A stretch of 64,000 nt of DNA from Pseudomonas sp. Bc-h (GCF_002080045.1 NZ_MUIN01000007.1:1062-65061), one strand, 5' to 3'. Counted from the stretch's first letter, positions 35,344-45,471 are shown. Numbers and translations are program-made. The notes: a model not told the origin generated them from the sequence alone.

Positions 35344-35424
35344 GGAGGGAGCCTGCTCGCGAAGGCGCCGGGTCAGCCAACATCAAGGTTTCTGGCCCAC
35401 CGCGTTCGCGAGCAAGCTCCCTCC
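35344..35424. repeat. Inverted pair of Pseudomonas intergenic repeats
   Basis: A 20-bp arm at 35344-35363 (GGAGGGAGCCTGCTCGCGAA) is repeated in inverted form at 35405-35424 with one mismatch. The GGGAGC...GCTCGCGAA core is common in intergenic regions of this genus. It sits between the convergent lysR-family and methyltransferase genes. Confidence 0.85.
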
Positions 35425-35508
35425 GACAGGAATCACCGTTGCAGACTGCCAAGATCGTTGGCCGGGTTAGCCAATAGTCCCCAGCCTCCAAATGTGCACG
35501 CCTGCCAG

Positions 35509-36555
35509 TTACTTGCGCGCCTCCAGAATCAGATTGAACGGCGTCTCGGCGGCCCTGCGGAACTGGCTGAAACCCGCTTCGGCAAACACATCGCGCAATC
35601 TCTTCTCACCTGCCTGAGCCCCCAACCCCAGCCCCACCTCCTGAGACAGCGAGTTGGGCGTGCATATGAACGTCGATGCCGCGTAGAACAGACGTCCGAC
35701 CGGTGTGATGTTGTCGTCCAGGGTGTCGTTGGCGTAGGGCTCGACCAGTAACACCGTCCCATCCTTCTTCAAGGACCGATAAGCATGGCGCGCCGCTCCC
35801 ACCGGGTCGCCCATGTCGTGCAGGCAATCGAAATAGCACACCAGGTCGTAGTCGTTTCCGGGGAAGTCCTTGGCCGTGCCCTGATTGAAACTCACCCTAT
35901 CGCTGACCCCGCCCTCTCTGGCCCGCTCGGTCGCGGTGGCGATCGAGGGCGCGTGATAGTCAAAGCCATCGAAATGCGATGCCGGGAATGCCTTGGCCAT
36001 GACGATCGTCGAGGCGCCGTGCCCACAGCCGATGTCCGCGACCCTGGCGCCCGCCTCGAGCTTGTCGATAACCCCGTGCAGCGCAGGCAGCCACTGCCCC
36101 ACCAGATAGGTCTTGTAGCCGGGCCGGAAGAAGCGTTCGGTGCCGCTGAACATGCACGGATGGTGATCGCCCCAGGCCAGCGCGCCATCGCCACGCATCG
36201 CGGCCACCAGCTTGTCCTTGTCGTGGAACATCGACGCCACCACCATGATGCCGCCCGCGACGTACACCGGAGAGTCTTCAATCGCCAGCGCCAATGCCTG
36301 CTCCTTGGGCAGCACGAACTGGCCGTCGCGATGCTCCATGTAACCCGACGCCACGTGGGCGCTGAGCCATTCGCGCAGCAGTCGCGGGTTGCAGCCGGTC
36401 TTGCTGGCGAGGGCCTGCGGGGTCACCGGCTGACTGTCGGCCATGGCCTTGTACAGCCCCAGTTCATCACCGAGGATGACATTGGCGAGCATTGCGGCGG
36501 CGCCCATGTCGGACACCAGCTTGCCCATGAATTCGTGAAGTTTCGCCTCGTCCAT
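35509..36555 (-). CDS. SAM-dependent methyltransferase with N-terminal winged-helix domain
   Basis: 348 residues. The N-terminal third (MLANVILGDELGLYKAM, then LASKTGCNPRLLREWLSAHVASGYM) is the dimerisation/winged-helix domain typical of small-molecule O-methyltransferases and the Rv2258c-like group. The SAM motif is VADIGCGHGAST near residue 170, with DLVCYFDCLHDMGDP near 238. AGGAGG lies before the ATG. It is a single-gene unit with no biosynthetic neighbours, so the substrate is unknown. Confidence 0.85.
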   Translation of the reverse strand: MDEAKLHEFMGKLVSDMGAAAMLANVILGDELGLYKAMADSQPVTPQALASKTGCNPRLLREWLSAHVASGYMEHRDGQFVLPKEQALALAIEDSPVYVAGGIMVVASMFHDKDKLVAAMRGDGALAWGDHHPCMFSGTERFFRPGYKTYLVGQWLPALHGVIDKLEAGARVADIGCGHGASTIVMAKAFPASHFDGFDYHAPSIATATERAREGGVSDRVSFNQGTAKDFPGNDYDLVCYFDCLHDMGDPVGAARHAYRSLKKDGTVLLVEPYANDTLDDNITPVGRLFYAASTFICTPNSLSQEVGLGLGAQAGEKRLRDVFAEAGFSQFRRAAETPFNLILEARK

Positions 36556-36823
36556 TACGCAACCTCCTGTAGGAAGGCCACCGTCGGCACGGGCAGATCT
36601 GTGCTGAAAAACTCAAGGCGGTGGTCGGATGGAAAGACCACGATGCTGCGAGTCGCCGGAATGCGGGAAGTGGACAACAGCGTACTGAACGGCACTGAGT
36701 ACGTTCGGCTTCAACCTGGAGGCAGGCAATTCACCGTAGGGGCCGTTGAGTCTAGCCCCTGATCAGCCAACCAGCGATCAAATAACCGTGCCCGGCGTCG
36801 AACGGTCTGTCATGAGTGCGAGG

Positions 36824-39709
36824 TCAGGCCAGCGCACTCAGGTCCAGCTTCTCTCGCGGCACCGGCATCGAGAAGTAATACCCCTGCGCCTGCCCGGCGC
36901 CCATCTCACGCAGCAACTGCAAGGTATCGGCATCTTCCACACCCTCGGCGACCACCGTGAGCCCCAGGGATTCGGCCATGCGCACGATGGCGCGGACAAT
37001 GGCGCGGCTGCGAGAGCTGGTGGTCAGTTCCAGGGTGAAGGACTTGTCGATCTTCAAACCGCTGAAATGATACTGGTGCACGTAGCTGAGCGAGGAGAAC
37101 CCGGCGCCGAAATCATCCAGCACCACCGAAACGCCGTTGTCGGCCAGATGCTTCATGGCCTGGCGAGCCAGCTCGGGTTCAGCCACCAGCGCGCCTTCGG
37201 TCAGCTCCAGGCAGATCCGCGACGGTGCGACGCCGTGATGACTCAGCAAGCCAAGCACTTCGCTGGAGAATTCGGGCCGGGTGATGCTGTAGCTCGAGCA
37301 GTTCACGTGCACCGTCGGCCAGTGCGCGTGCTCGGGTTCGGCGAGCATCGCCACTACCTGCTGCAGCATGTAAAAGTCCAGTCGGCCGATCAGGCGCAGG
37401 CCTTCCAGCGCAGGCAGGAACTGCCCCGGCGCAATGACCCTTCCATCAGGCTGGCGCCAGCGAATCAACGCCTCCAACGCCAGAATTTTGCCAGTGGCAA
37501 CGTCGATGATCGGCTGGAAGTACGGCAGCAGTTCGTCGGTGCGTTTGAGGGCATTACGCAGCGCGGTTTCCTGCTCCATCTGGTCGGAGACCTCGCGGCG
37601 CACTTCCTGGTTGAACACCGCGTAGCTGTCACGCCCGGCGTTCTTGACCCGGTACATCGCCGTGTCGGCATCGCGCAACAGGTCTGCCGGTTCCTTGTGG
37701 AATTGCAGGTCCGCGCCCACCACGCCGATGCTGCACGAGGAAAACACCGCGTGGCCATCGATGTAGAACGGCACGTCGAACGCCAGCAGGATGCGCTCGG
37801 CGATGGCGACCGTGATATCGGGCGGCGCGGCGTAAGCCAGCACCGCGAATTCGTCGCCCCCCAGCCGCGCCAGCAAGTCGCTTTCGCGCATGCAACTGCG
37901 CAGCCGGTCTGCCGCCTGAATCAACAGCAGGTCGCCGGAGTGATGCCCAAGACTGTCATTGACCATCTTGAAGCGGTCGAGGTCGATGAACATCACCACC
38001 AGTTCCTGGCCGTGATCGCAGAACTCACGCCAGGCCACTTGCAGGCGCTGTTGCAGATGGCTGCGGTTCGGCAGCCCGGTCAGCGAATCATGGGCGTTCT
38101 CGTGTTGCAGCTTGGCGTTGGCGAAGTCCAGCTCGCGGGTCCGATCCTGCACCCGCGCTTCAAGGCGCAGGTTGGCGGTGTGAATGGCTTCGGCGGCGCT
38201 GCGGCGGGACAACGCGGTGTCGATGTGCCGCGAAACGAAGGTCAGCAGGTCCTGATCGCGCAGCGAATAGCTGACGTGGGGCGAATAACTCTGGACGGCC
38301 AGCACGCCACGCACCACATCGCCATCGAACAGCGGAATCCCCAGCCAGGAGCAGGATCGGTTGATGTCGTTCTGAATAGTGATCTCGCCGGAGCTTTCCA
38401 GACGGCGCGCCTCGGCGCTGTCGATCAGACAGGGCCGTCGCTGACGAATGACGTATTCGGTAAAGCCGCGCTCCCCGCGACGCGGGTCTGGACGGCGGGT
38501 CAGGCGTTCGTCGACGTAGTACGGGAACGTCACCTCCCCCGTGTCATCGTCGAACAGCGCGATATAGAAGTTCAGGGCAAACAGCAGGTCGCCAACGATG
38601 ACATGCAGACTCTTGAACAGGTCGGCCATGTCTCCCGGCTGGCTGGACAGCTCGGTGATCTGAAACAGCGCGCTCTGCAAGTGCTCGGCGCGCTCGCGGT
38701 CAGCGACTTCACTGCGCAGCGCATCGTTGAGGCGAGACAGCTCAAGGGTGCGGCGAGCCACGGTTTCTTCCAGCTGAGCGCGGTGCAGAATGCGGTCCAG
38801 CGCCATCGCCACGTGCCGGGCGACCACCAGAAACAGCTCTTGATCCTCGACGCTGTAGATCCGCGACAGGTCGTAGACTTGCATCGCCAGCATGCCGAAC
38901 ACGTCGTCGGAGGCATTCTTCAGCGGCGCGCCCATCCAGAATTCCGGGCGATGTCCCACACACTGAAAGCGCTCCAGCGCTTGGGCGCGCTCGATCCCGG
39001 CGGCGTCGACGAACAAAGGCTGCTCGGTGGTCAGCACATAGGCGGTCATCGACAGGCGTTCCGGGTCGACGAACTCGTAGGTCTCGGCCTCCAGCGCGTC
39101 GACGTCGGTGATGTCGATGTAATACGGGTAGGTGATCTTGCCGCTGTGGCTCTCGTACAGCGCCAGATAGAAGTTTTCCGCGTCGATCAGGGTCGATAGC
39201 TGCTGGTGCACGCCTTGCAGGAACGCCGAGCGGTCCCGGGTCGAACTGGCCAGGTAGGTGATTTCATAGAGCACGCGCTGGGTGGCCTGGGCGCGGGCCA
39301 GCGCATCGGTCTGCAGCCGCAACCCCAGTTTGCCCGCCAACGCGATGAGCAACGGATTGCTCGACTCACGCTCCGGGGTCAGCAGCCAGCCCAGCGGTGC
39401 TTCGCCATGTCCGGTCACCCAGCGGTGCAGGCCGTGCTCGCGGCAGAACGTGTCGAAACCTTCGCGGGGAATCAGCACAGGCCATTCGGTGGACGCATTA
39501 CCCTGCCCCAACAGGTGCATTTTCTGGCCGGCGCGATAGGCGGCCCAGCCCAGATCGGGAGCGGCCAATCGGGCCCCCTTGAGCAAGGCTTCCAAGGCGT
39601 TGTCGTCGTTGATCAAAGACAGATTTTCCACTCCTGACCCACTCTGTTGCGACGCCTGTTCGTCGGCTGATGGCGAGCGCTGGTTCGCGTTCGAGACATG
39701 AGAATTCAT
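36824..39709 (-). CDS. GAF-GGDEF-EAL cyclic di-GMP signalling protein
   Basis: 961 residues, no membrane helix. Two GAF-like sensor domains (about 140-310 and 350-510, each followed by a short coiled coil) precede a GGDEF domain with an intact GGDEF at 617-621 and an I-site RESD at 608-611. An EAL domain with Glu746 in ALEALIRW follows, and later LELTEGALV and LDDFGAGFSSLSYV. Both cyclase and phosphodiesterase motifs look intact, so it may make or degrade c-di-GMP depending on signal. The ATG at 39709 has GGAG at six bases; the in-frame ATG at 39748 has no ribosome site. Confidence 0.93.
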   Translation of the reverse strand: MNSHVSNANQRSPSADEQASQQSGSGVENLSLINDDNALEALLKGARLAAPDLGWAAYRAGQKMHLLGQGNASTEWPVLIPREGFDTFCREHGLHRWVTGHGEAPLGWLLTPERESSNPLLIALAGKLGLRLQTDALARAQATQRVLYEITYLASSTRDRSAFLQGVHQQLSTLIDAENFYLALYESHSGKITYPYYIDITDVDALEAETYEFVDPERLSMTAYVLTTEQPLFVDAAGIERAQALERFQCVGHRPEFWMGAPLKNASDDVFGMLAMQVYDLSRIYSVEDQELFLVVARHVAMALDRILHRAQLEETVARRTLELSRLNDALRSEVADRERAEHLQSALFQITELSSQPGDMADLFKSLHVIVGDLLFALNFYIALFDDDTGEVTFPYYVDERLTRRPDPRRGERGFTEYVIRQRRPCLIDSAEARRLESSGEITIQNDINRSCSWLGIPLFDGDVVRGVLAVQSYSPHVSYSLRDQDLLTFVSRHIDTALSRRSAAEAIHTANLRLEARVQDRTRELDFANAKLQHENAHDSLTGLPNRSHLQQRLQVAWREFCDHGQELVVMFIDLDRFKMVNDSLGHHSGDLLLIQAADRLRSCMRESDLLARLGGDEFAVLAYAAPPDITVAIAERILLAFDVPFYIDGHAVFSSCSIGVVGADLQFHKEPADLLRDADTAMYRVKNAGRDSYAVFNQEVRREVSDQMEQETALRNALKRTDELLPYFQPIIDVATGKILALEALIRWRQPDGRVIAPGQFLPALEGLRLIGRLDFYMLQQVVAMLAEPEHAHWPTVHVNCSSYSITRPEFSSEVLGLLSHHGVAPSRICLELTEGALVAEPELARQAMKHLADNGVSVVLDDFGAGFSSLSYVHQYHFSGLKIDKSFTLELTTSSRSRAIVRAIVRMAESLGLTVVAEGVEDADTLQLLREMGAGQAQGYYFSMPVPREKLDLSALA

Positions 39710-40006
39710 AGGCGCTCCATTGCCAGCGTGGGACTGGGCTATCTTCATGGGGTCTGACAGATGGTTGCAAGCGCCATATTCGTATTTGCTGCCTAATAAC
39801 GACGGAAAATCGGGATTTCACGACATTTCACCTGACTCCCGCTTCTGTATCGGCAGACTGCCGTTGAAATGAAAGATTTTCGGCGCACGCTGGCCCCATC
39901 GGTCGGCACTGACCGACGTCAAGCCGACGATTGACCTTTGGCCACTCCCGCCTGTCTCTGAATGCTGTTGCACCGTCCTTTTTGCCCAACTGGAGATGAT
40001 CGCAAA

Positions 40007-41071
40007 ATGATCAAGACTTACAGCTATGCCGCGCAAAAATCCACCGACAAACTGGCGCCCTTCCAGATCGAACGCCGCGATCCGGGCGCCGATGACGTAC
40101 AGATCGACATTCTGTTCTGCGGCGTCTGTCACTCGGACCTGCACACCGCGCGCAACGAATGGAACAACACCCTGTACCCGTCGGTGCCGGGCCATGAGAT
40201 CGTCGGCAAGGTCACGGCCGTAGGCGCCAACGTGAAGGACTTCAAGGTCGGCGATCTGGCCGGCGTCGGTTGCATGGTCGACAGCTGCCAGCACTGCGCA
40301 TCCTGCGCCGAAGGCGACGAGCAATATTGCGAAAACGGCTTCACCGGCACCTACAACGGCCCGGTATTCGGCGGCGAAAACACCTTTGGCGGCTACTCTG
40401 ACAAGATCGTGGTCAAAGAGAAGTTCGTCCTGAAGATTTCCCACAGCGACAACCTCGCCGCCGTGGCGCCGTTGCTGTGCGCGGGGATCACCACCTACTC
40501 GCCGCTGCATCACTGGAAAGTCGGCCCTGGCAAAAAAGTCGGCGTGGTCGGCCTCGGCGGTCTGGGCCACATGGCGGTGAAAATCGCCCACGCCATGGGC
40601 GCCCACGTGGTGCTGTTCACCACTTCGCCGAACAAGCGCGAAGACGGCCTGCGCCTGGGCGCCGATGAAGTCGTGGTGTCCAAGGATCCGAAGGAGATGG
40701 CGACCCAGACCAACAAACTGGATTTCATCCTCAACACCGTGGCGGCGCCTCACGATCTGGATGCCTTCCTCAACCTGCTCAAGCGCGACGGCACCATGAC
40801 CCTGGTGGGTGCACCGGATCATCCGCATCCATCGCCTTCGGTGTTCAACCTGATCTTCAAGCGCCGCAGCCTGGCAGGCTCGTTGATCGGCGGCGTCAAG
40901 GAAACCCAGGAGATGCTGGATTTCTGCGCGAAACACGGCATCGTCTCGGACATCGAGATGATCCATATGAAGGACATCAACGAGGCCTATGAGCGCATGG
41001 TCAAGGGTGATGTGAAATACCGCTTCGTCATCGACATGGCGACGCTAAAAGAAGAAGCCTCGGCTGCTTGA
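40007..41071 (+). CDS. Zn-dependent NAD(P)-alcohol dehydrogenase (YahK/cinnamyl type)
   Basis: 354 residues of the medium-chain dehydrogenase family. Catalytic zinc ligands lie in CGVCHSDLHTARNEW near residue 38 and GHE near 65; structural zinc cysteines are in SCQHCASCAEGDEQYC. The Rossmann motif is VGLGGLGHMAVK near 180. Sequence is of the YahK/AdhC-like aldehyde reductase group, which usually reduces aldehydes with NADPH. The ATG at 40007 is chosen over one 45 bp upstream because it begins the conserved IKTYSYAA segment; GGAG is rather far at 12 bases. The aldehyde oxidoreductase genes downstream suggest shared aldehyde metabolism. Confidence 0.92.
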   Translation: MIKTYSYAAQKSTDKLAPFQIERRDPGADDVQIDILFCGVCHSDLHTARNEWNNTLYPSVPGHEIVGKVTAVGANVKDFKVGDLAGVGCMVDSCQHCASCAEGDEQYCENGFTGTYNGPVFGGENTFGGYSDKIVVKEKFVLKISHSDNLAAVAPLLCAGITTYSPLHHWKVGPGKKVGVVGLGGLGHMAVKIAHAMGAHVVLFTTSPNKREDGLRLGADEVVVSKDPKEMATQTNKLDFILNTVAAPHDLDAFLNLLKRDGTMTLVGAPDHPHPSPSVFNLIFKRRSLAGSLIGGVKETQEMLDFCAKHGIVSDIEMIHMKDINEAYERMVKGDVKYRFVIDMATLKEEASAA

Positions 41072-41120
41072 TTCAGACCGTGGGAGCCGGCTCGTCGGCG
41101 AAATCAGCGTGTCATGATCG

Positions 41121-41214
41121 TTCCCACGCTCCGGCGTGGGAATGCCTTTGCAGGACGCTCCGCGTCCCCTGACGCGGAGCGTCATAGCAGCGTTACCACG
41201 CAGAGCGTGGGAAC
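41121..41214. repeat. Cluster of three palindromes
   Basis: First TTCCCACGC/GCGTGGGAA (41121-41142); second a perfect 13-bp inverted repeat with a 4-base loop (41154-41183, arms GACGCTCCGCGTC and GACGCGGAGCGTC); third GTTACCACGC/GCGTGGGAAC with one mismatch (41192-41214). The outer two are the same repeat family as 22060-22076. It lies between the alcohol dehydrogenase and paoA and could end transcription of the former; the rest of the 454-bp gap up to paoA shows nothing else I can name. Confidence 0.85.
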
Positions 41215-41525
41215 GAGCATTGTGGGAGCTGGCTTGCTGGCGCCCACATGTCCAGCATCAGCCCCTCAACTTTTACGCAACCATCCACAGCCCCACGGGT
41301 CACAACCTTTACCCCTGCGCTCATGCCTCCCACTAAAAGACGCCATACACAGGCGCATCGTGGATTAGAGAATATCGCTCATGAGTGCATGCTGATATTC
41401 GAACCAATGCGCAGGGCAATCATTGTTTATCGTTGATCGCTTCACGCAACCGCTGCCGTACACGCTTGCGCGCCCGCCCACCGTCGGATGCCAGGCCTGG
41501 CTCAACGCTGACGAGGAACCCGTCC

Positions 41526-42188
41526 ATGACCGATCAGCCTGATAAAAAAGAACCGAAATCCGACCTCACGGCCTTCACCGTGCCTTCGCGCAGAAACTTT
41601 CTCAAATCCATGGGCGTCTCGGGGCTCGCCGCTGCCACGGCGCCGATCTGGACCCAGGCCCTTGAAGCCCAGGCCGCAGTGACGGACGACACCCACCCAC
41701 CGGCCAAGGATGAGCGACGCATGACCCTCAAGGTCAACGGCCAGGCTCACACCCTCAACTTGCCCGCCAATGCCGCGTTGCTGGACGTCTTGCGTGATCG
41801 TCTGCAACTGACTGGCACCAAGAAAGGTTGCGACCACGGCCAGTGCGGCGCCTGCACCGTGCACGTCAACGGCACGGCGATCAACTCGTGCCTGTCGCTG
41901 GCAGCGATGCACGAAGGCGATGAGATCACCACCGTCGAAGGCCTCGCGAAAAACGGCAAATTACACCCGGTCCAGGAAGCGTTCTGGGAGCATGACGCCT
42001 ACCAGTGCGGTTACTGCACCAGCGGCCAGATCATGAGCGCCGTGGCGATGCTCGAAGACAAGAACATCGGCAGCGACGACCACAGCGTGCGCGAAGCCAT
42101 GAGCGGCAATATCTGCCGCTGTGGCGCCTACAAGAACATTCTTGCAGCGATACAGAGCGCGAGAATCAAGTTGCAGGAGGTGACCTGA
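41526..42188 (+). CDS. paoA: Periplasmic aldehyde oxidoreductase, 2Fe-2S subunit
   Basis: 220 residues with a twin-arginine signal ([22 protein letters not shown], residues 22-43). Two 2Fe-2S clusters are visible: a plant-type site ([12 protein letters not shown], then SC) and the C-terminal CGYCTSGQ...CRCGAY. It is the small subunit of the xanthine oxidase-family enzyme PaoABC, which oxidises aromatic and aliphatic aldehydes to acids in the periplasm. The Tat signal on this subunit exports the assembled complex. Its stop overlaps the paoB start (TGATG). Confidence 0.95.
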   Translation: MTDQPDKKEPKSDLTAFTVPSRRNFLKSMGVSGLAAATAPIWTQALEAQAAVTDDTHPPAKDERRMTLKVNGQAHTLNLPANAALLDVLRDRLQLTGTKKGCDHGQCGACTVHVNGTAINSCLSLAAMHEGDEITTVEGLAKNGKLHPVQEAFWEHDAYQCGYCTSGQIMSAVAMLEDKNIGSDDHSVREAMSGNICRCGAYKNILAAIQSARIKLQEVT

Positions 42189-43171
42189 TGAGAGCCCTGG
42201 ATTATGTCCGCGCCGGCAGCATCGAGCAGGCCGTCGCGACCCATTCGAAAAGCCAGTCGGCATTTTTTCTGGCCGGTGGCACTACCCTCCTCGACCTGGT
42301 GAAACTCGACGTGATGCCGGCCGATCAGGTGATCGACGTCAATCACCTGTCCCTCAAGCAGATCGAGGTGCAGAAGGACGGCAGCGTGCGCATCGGCGCG
42401 CTGGTCACCAACAGCAACCTGGCCCACCACGAGTACATCGTCGAGCATTACCCGGTGTTGTCCCAGGCACTGCTGTCGGGCGCCACCACCCAGTTGCGCA
42501 ACAAGGCCACCACCGCGGGCAACGTGATGCAGCGCGTGCGGTGCAACTATTTCCGCGATGGTTATTCGGCCTGCAACAAGCGCCAGCCCGGTTCAGGCTG
42601 CGCGGCCATCGACGGCCATAACCGCAGTGTTCACGCTGTGCTCGGCACCAGCGACCAATGCATCGCCACTCACCCCTCGGACATGTGCGTGGCCATGGCC
42701 GCGATTGGGGCAAAGGTCGAGGTTCAGGGTCCGAAAGGCAAACGCAGCATCGACTTCCTCGACTTCCATCTGCTCCCGGGCTCGACGCCCTGGAAAGAGC
42801 ACGCGCTGCAGGACGATGAACTGATCACCCATGTGCTGCTGGACGCCCCGCTGGCCGGTAGTCAATCCGGTTATCTGAAATTGCGTGACCGCGCCTCCTA
42901 TCAGTTCGCCCTCGCCTCCAGCGCCGTGATTCTGGTGATGGATGGCGACACCGTGCGCGAGGCACGCATCGCCATGGGCGGCGTCGGCACCAAGCCGTGG
43001 CGGGCGACGGAAGCGGAACGTGCGCTCAAGGGCACGACACTGACTCCACAGAACATGGAGAAGGCCGCGGCCGTTGCCATGCAAGGGGCCAAGGCTTATC
43101 GGCACAACGCCTACAAGATTGCCCTTGGGCAACAGGCGATCGTGCGCAATCTCAGCACCCTGACGGCCTGA
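42188..43171 (+). CDS. paoB: Periplasmic aldehyde oxidoreductase, FAD subunit
   Basis: 327 residues of the FAD-binding subunit of molybdenum hydroxylases. The FAD loop FLAGGTTLLDLVKLDVMPADQVID lies near residue 28 and the second flavin segment SGATTQLRNKATTAGNVMQR near 105. The cysteines in CNYFRDGYSACNKRQPGSG and the following Cys match the extra 4Fe-4S cluster of PaoB. It has no signal peptide and is exported with PaoA. The start is the ATG overlapping the paoA stop. Confidence 0.95.
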   Translation: MRALDYVRAGSIEQAVATHSKSQSAFFLAGGTTLLDLVKLDVMPADQVIDVNHLSLKQIEVQKDGSVRIGALVTNSNLAHHEYIVEHYPVLSQALLSGATTQLRNKATTAGNVMQRVRCNYFRDGYSACNKRQPGSGCAAIDGHNRSVHAVLGTSDQCIATHPSDMCVAMAAIGAKVEVQGPKGKRSIDFLDFHLLPGSTPWKEHALQDDELITHVLLDAPLAGSQSGYLKLRDRASYQFALASSAVILVMDGDTVREARIAMGGVGTKPWRATEAERALKGTTLTPQNMEKAAAVAMQGAKAYRHNAYKIALGQQAIVRNLSTLTA

Positions 43172-43187
43172 CCGAGAGGAAACGAAC

Positions 43188-45422
43188 ATGACCGATTCAA
43201 GCATGATCGGCTCGGCACCACGCCGGATCGACGGCCGCCGCAAGGTAACAGGCGCCGCGATGTACGCCTCAGACCATCATTTGCAGAACATGGCCTACGG
43301 CTATGGCGTGTTCAGCACCATCGCCAGCGGCAAGATCACCGCGCTGGACCTGGACGCCGCGCGCAAATCACCTGGCGTGCTGGAGGTGTTCCATCACGGC
43401 AACTTCCCGACCCTGTACCACAACTCGGCGCTGCCGATGTCCTTCGCGCAGATTCTCAAGGCCGCCAAGTCCGACGAGAGCCGTTTGCCGTTCGAGGACG
43501 ACACCGTTTACTACGCCGGGCAATTCGTCGCCCTGGTGGTTGCGGACACCTTCGAACACGCAAGGGCGGCGGCCTACAAGATCAAGGTCAGCTACAGCAA
43601 GACCGACGCCGTCGCCAACCTGGAACAGGGCATGAAAGCGGGGAAGCTGCAGGACGGCAGCCCCAACCACAACCGGGGCGATGCCGCCGGGGCATTCGGC
43701 AGCGCCGCCCACAGCATCGACGCGACCTACACCACGCCTGTCGAAACCCATAACCCGATGGAAATGCACGCCACCGTCGCCAGTTGGGAGGACGGTCGAC
43801 TGATCGTCTATGAGGCCTCCCAAGGGGTGGTCGCCCATCGCAACTCGTTGGCGAAGATCTTTGGCCTGATACCGGAAAAGGTCGAAGTGCGCGCCCCGTT
43901 CATTGGCTCGGGCTTCGGCAGCAAGCTGTGGATCTGGCCCCACTCGGTGGCCGCCTGTGGCGCCGCAAAGGTGCTCAACAGACCGGTGCAATTGGTGGTC
44001 CCGCGCCAGCAGATGTTCACTACCACCGGGCACCGTCCCCAAACCCGGCAGCGCCTGCGCCTGGCCACCGATGACAAAGGCAAGCTGGTATCGGTGAGCC
44101 ACGAGTCAATCAATACCACCTCGTTCACCGACCCGTACAAGGAAAACTGCGGCACCTCGACCAAGAGCCTGTACAGCTGCGCCAATGTGCAGGTGACCCA
44201 CAAGATCATCGAGACAAATCGCGGCACGCCGACCTCGATGCGCGCGCCCGGCGCTGCGCCTGGCCTGTTCGCGCTGGAATCGGCGATGGACGAGATGGCC
44301 GACAAGATCGGCATGGACCCCTTGCAGTTTCGCAAACTCAACGTTTCGGAACGCGACGAGAGCCAGAATCTGCCGTGGTCCAGCAACCATCTGCAGGAGT
44401 GCATCGATCAGGCCGCCGAACGCTTCGGCTGGAGCAAGCGCAACCCCAAGCCGGGTTCGATGAAGGATGGCACCGAGATCATCGGTTACGGCATGGCGGC
44501 CTGTAACTGGGACGCTTATCGCACCCCGGCCGAGGCGCAGGTCTCTTTGCGCGCCGACGGCACCGCCTACGCGATCTGCGGCGCGCAGGACATCGGCACC
44601 GGCACTTACACCATCGTCGCGCAGGTGGTCAGCAGCATCACCGGCATCCCGCTGGACAAGATCGAGGTCGAGCTGGGCAATTCGTCATTCCCGCCGGCGC
44701 CGGTGTCGGGCGGCTCTTGGGCCACAGCCAGCGTGCTGCCGGCGATTGCCGAAGCCACGCGGCAGGCCATCGAGCAGCTGAAGGCCTTCTCTGCCGCGCC
44801 AAAAGGTGTGTTTGCCGGAACCAAGGCCGATCAGATCAGCTTCGAACAAGGCCAGTTGAAGAGCGGTGAAAAGACTTTCGCCATTGCCGATGTGCTCAAG
44901 GCGCAGAAGCAGTCCAGCGCCTTTGGCGAAGCGAAGACCGGGATGAACGACACCAGCAAGCATTCCTTCCGTTCGTTCGGCGTGCATTTCGTCGAGGTGC
45001 GCTGGGATCCGGGCATCTCTCGCTTGCGCGTGGCGCGGGTGGTCAGCGCGATTGACGTGGGCAAGGTGATCAACCACAAGACCTCGCTGAATCAGGTCGA
45101 AGGGGCAATTGTCATGGGCGTCGGCATGGCGTTGTTCGAAGCCACCGATTTCGACGAGCGCGACGGCATGCCGGTCAACAACAACTATGCCGAATACGTG
45201 GTGCCGGTGCATGCCGACCAACCGGAAATCGACGTGATCCTGCTCGATTATCCCGACTATGAGCTCAACGAGTTCGGCGCCCGGGGCATTGGCGAGATTG
45301 GCATTACCGGGCTGGCAGCGGCTGTCGCGAACGCCGTGTCACACGCCACCGGCAAGCGCATCCGCGATCTGCCGATCACCCTCGACAAACTGATGGAGCT
45401 GCCGCCGACGATGAGCGCCTAA
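43188..45422 (+). CDS. paoC: Periplasmic aldehyde oxidoreductase, molybdenum subunit
   Basis: 744 residues. The N-terminal RIDGRRKVTGAAMYASDH begins the aldehyde oxidase/xanthine dehydrogenase fold. IGSGFGSKLWIWPH, MRAPGAAPGLFALES and GTGTYTIVAQ line the molybdopterin cytosine dinucleotide site, and the catalytic Glu703 is in GARGIGEIGITG. It follows paoB by 16 bp. The gene for the cofactor-insertion chaperone PaoD, which follows paoC in enterobacteria, is not next to it; a strong hairpin and a convergent gene come instead. Confidence 0.95.
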   Translation: MTDSSMIGSAPRRIDGRRKVTGAAMYASDHHLQNMAYGYGVFSTIASGKITALDLDAARKSPGVLEVFHHGNFPTLYHNSALPMSFAQILKAAKSDESRLPFEDDTVYYAGQFVALVVADTFEHARAAAYKIKVSYSKTDAVANLEQGMKAGKLQDGSPNHNRGDAAGAFGSAAHSIDATYTTPVETHNPMEMHATVASWEDGRLIVYEASQGVVAHRNSLAKIFGLIPEKVEVRAPFIGSGFGSKLWIWPHSVAACGAAKVLNRPVQLVVPRQQMFTTTGHRPQTRQRLRLATDDKGKLVSVSHESINTTSFTDPYKENCGTSTKSLYSCANVQVTHKIIETNRGTPTSMRAPGAAPGLFALESAMDEMADKIGMDPLQFRKLNVSERDESQNLPWSSNHLQECIDQAAERFGWSKRNPKPGSMKDGTEIIGYGMAACNWDAYRTPAEAQVSLRADGTAYAICGAQDIGTGTYTIVAQVVSSITGIPLDKIEVELGNSSFPPAPVSGGSWATASVLPAIAEATRQAIEQLKAFSAAPKGVFAGTKADQISFEQGQLKSGEKTFAIADVLKAQKQSSAFGEAKTGMNDTSKHSFRSFGVHFVEVRWDPGISRLRVARVVSAIDVGKVINHKTSLNQVEGAIVMGVGMALFEATDFDERDGMPVNNNYAEYVVPVHADQPEIDVILLDYPDYELNEFGARGIGEIGITGLAAAVANAVSHATGKRIRDLPITLDKLMELPPTMSA

Positions 45423-45439
45423 GGGCATTGCCGCCCCTT

Positions 45440-45471
45440 CCCTGTAGCCGTCCGGCCGGGCGGCTACAGGG
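45440..45471. terminator. Strong hairpin between convergent paoC and cyclase genes
   Basis: CCCTGTAGCCG (45440-45450) and CGGCTACAGGG (45461-45471) form a perfect 11-bp stem around a 10-base loop. There is no T-run on either strand, so it may be a 3' stabiliser or a rho-assisted end rather than a classical intrinsic terminator. Confidence 0.6.

Noticed and set aside
36746..39199. An 817-codon open frame on the plus strand
   Set aside because: It is antisense to the GAF-GGDEF-EAL gene, whose domains and motifs are unmistakable; such long shadows arise from high GC codon use and the frame shows no family features.
41114..41368. An 84-codon frame after the alcohol dehydrogenase
   Set aside because: It translates the palindromic repeats at 41121-41214 and is not a real gene.
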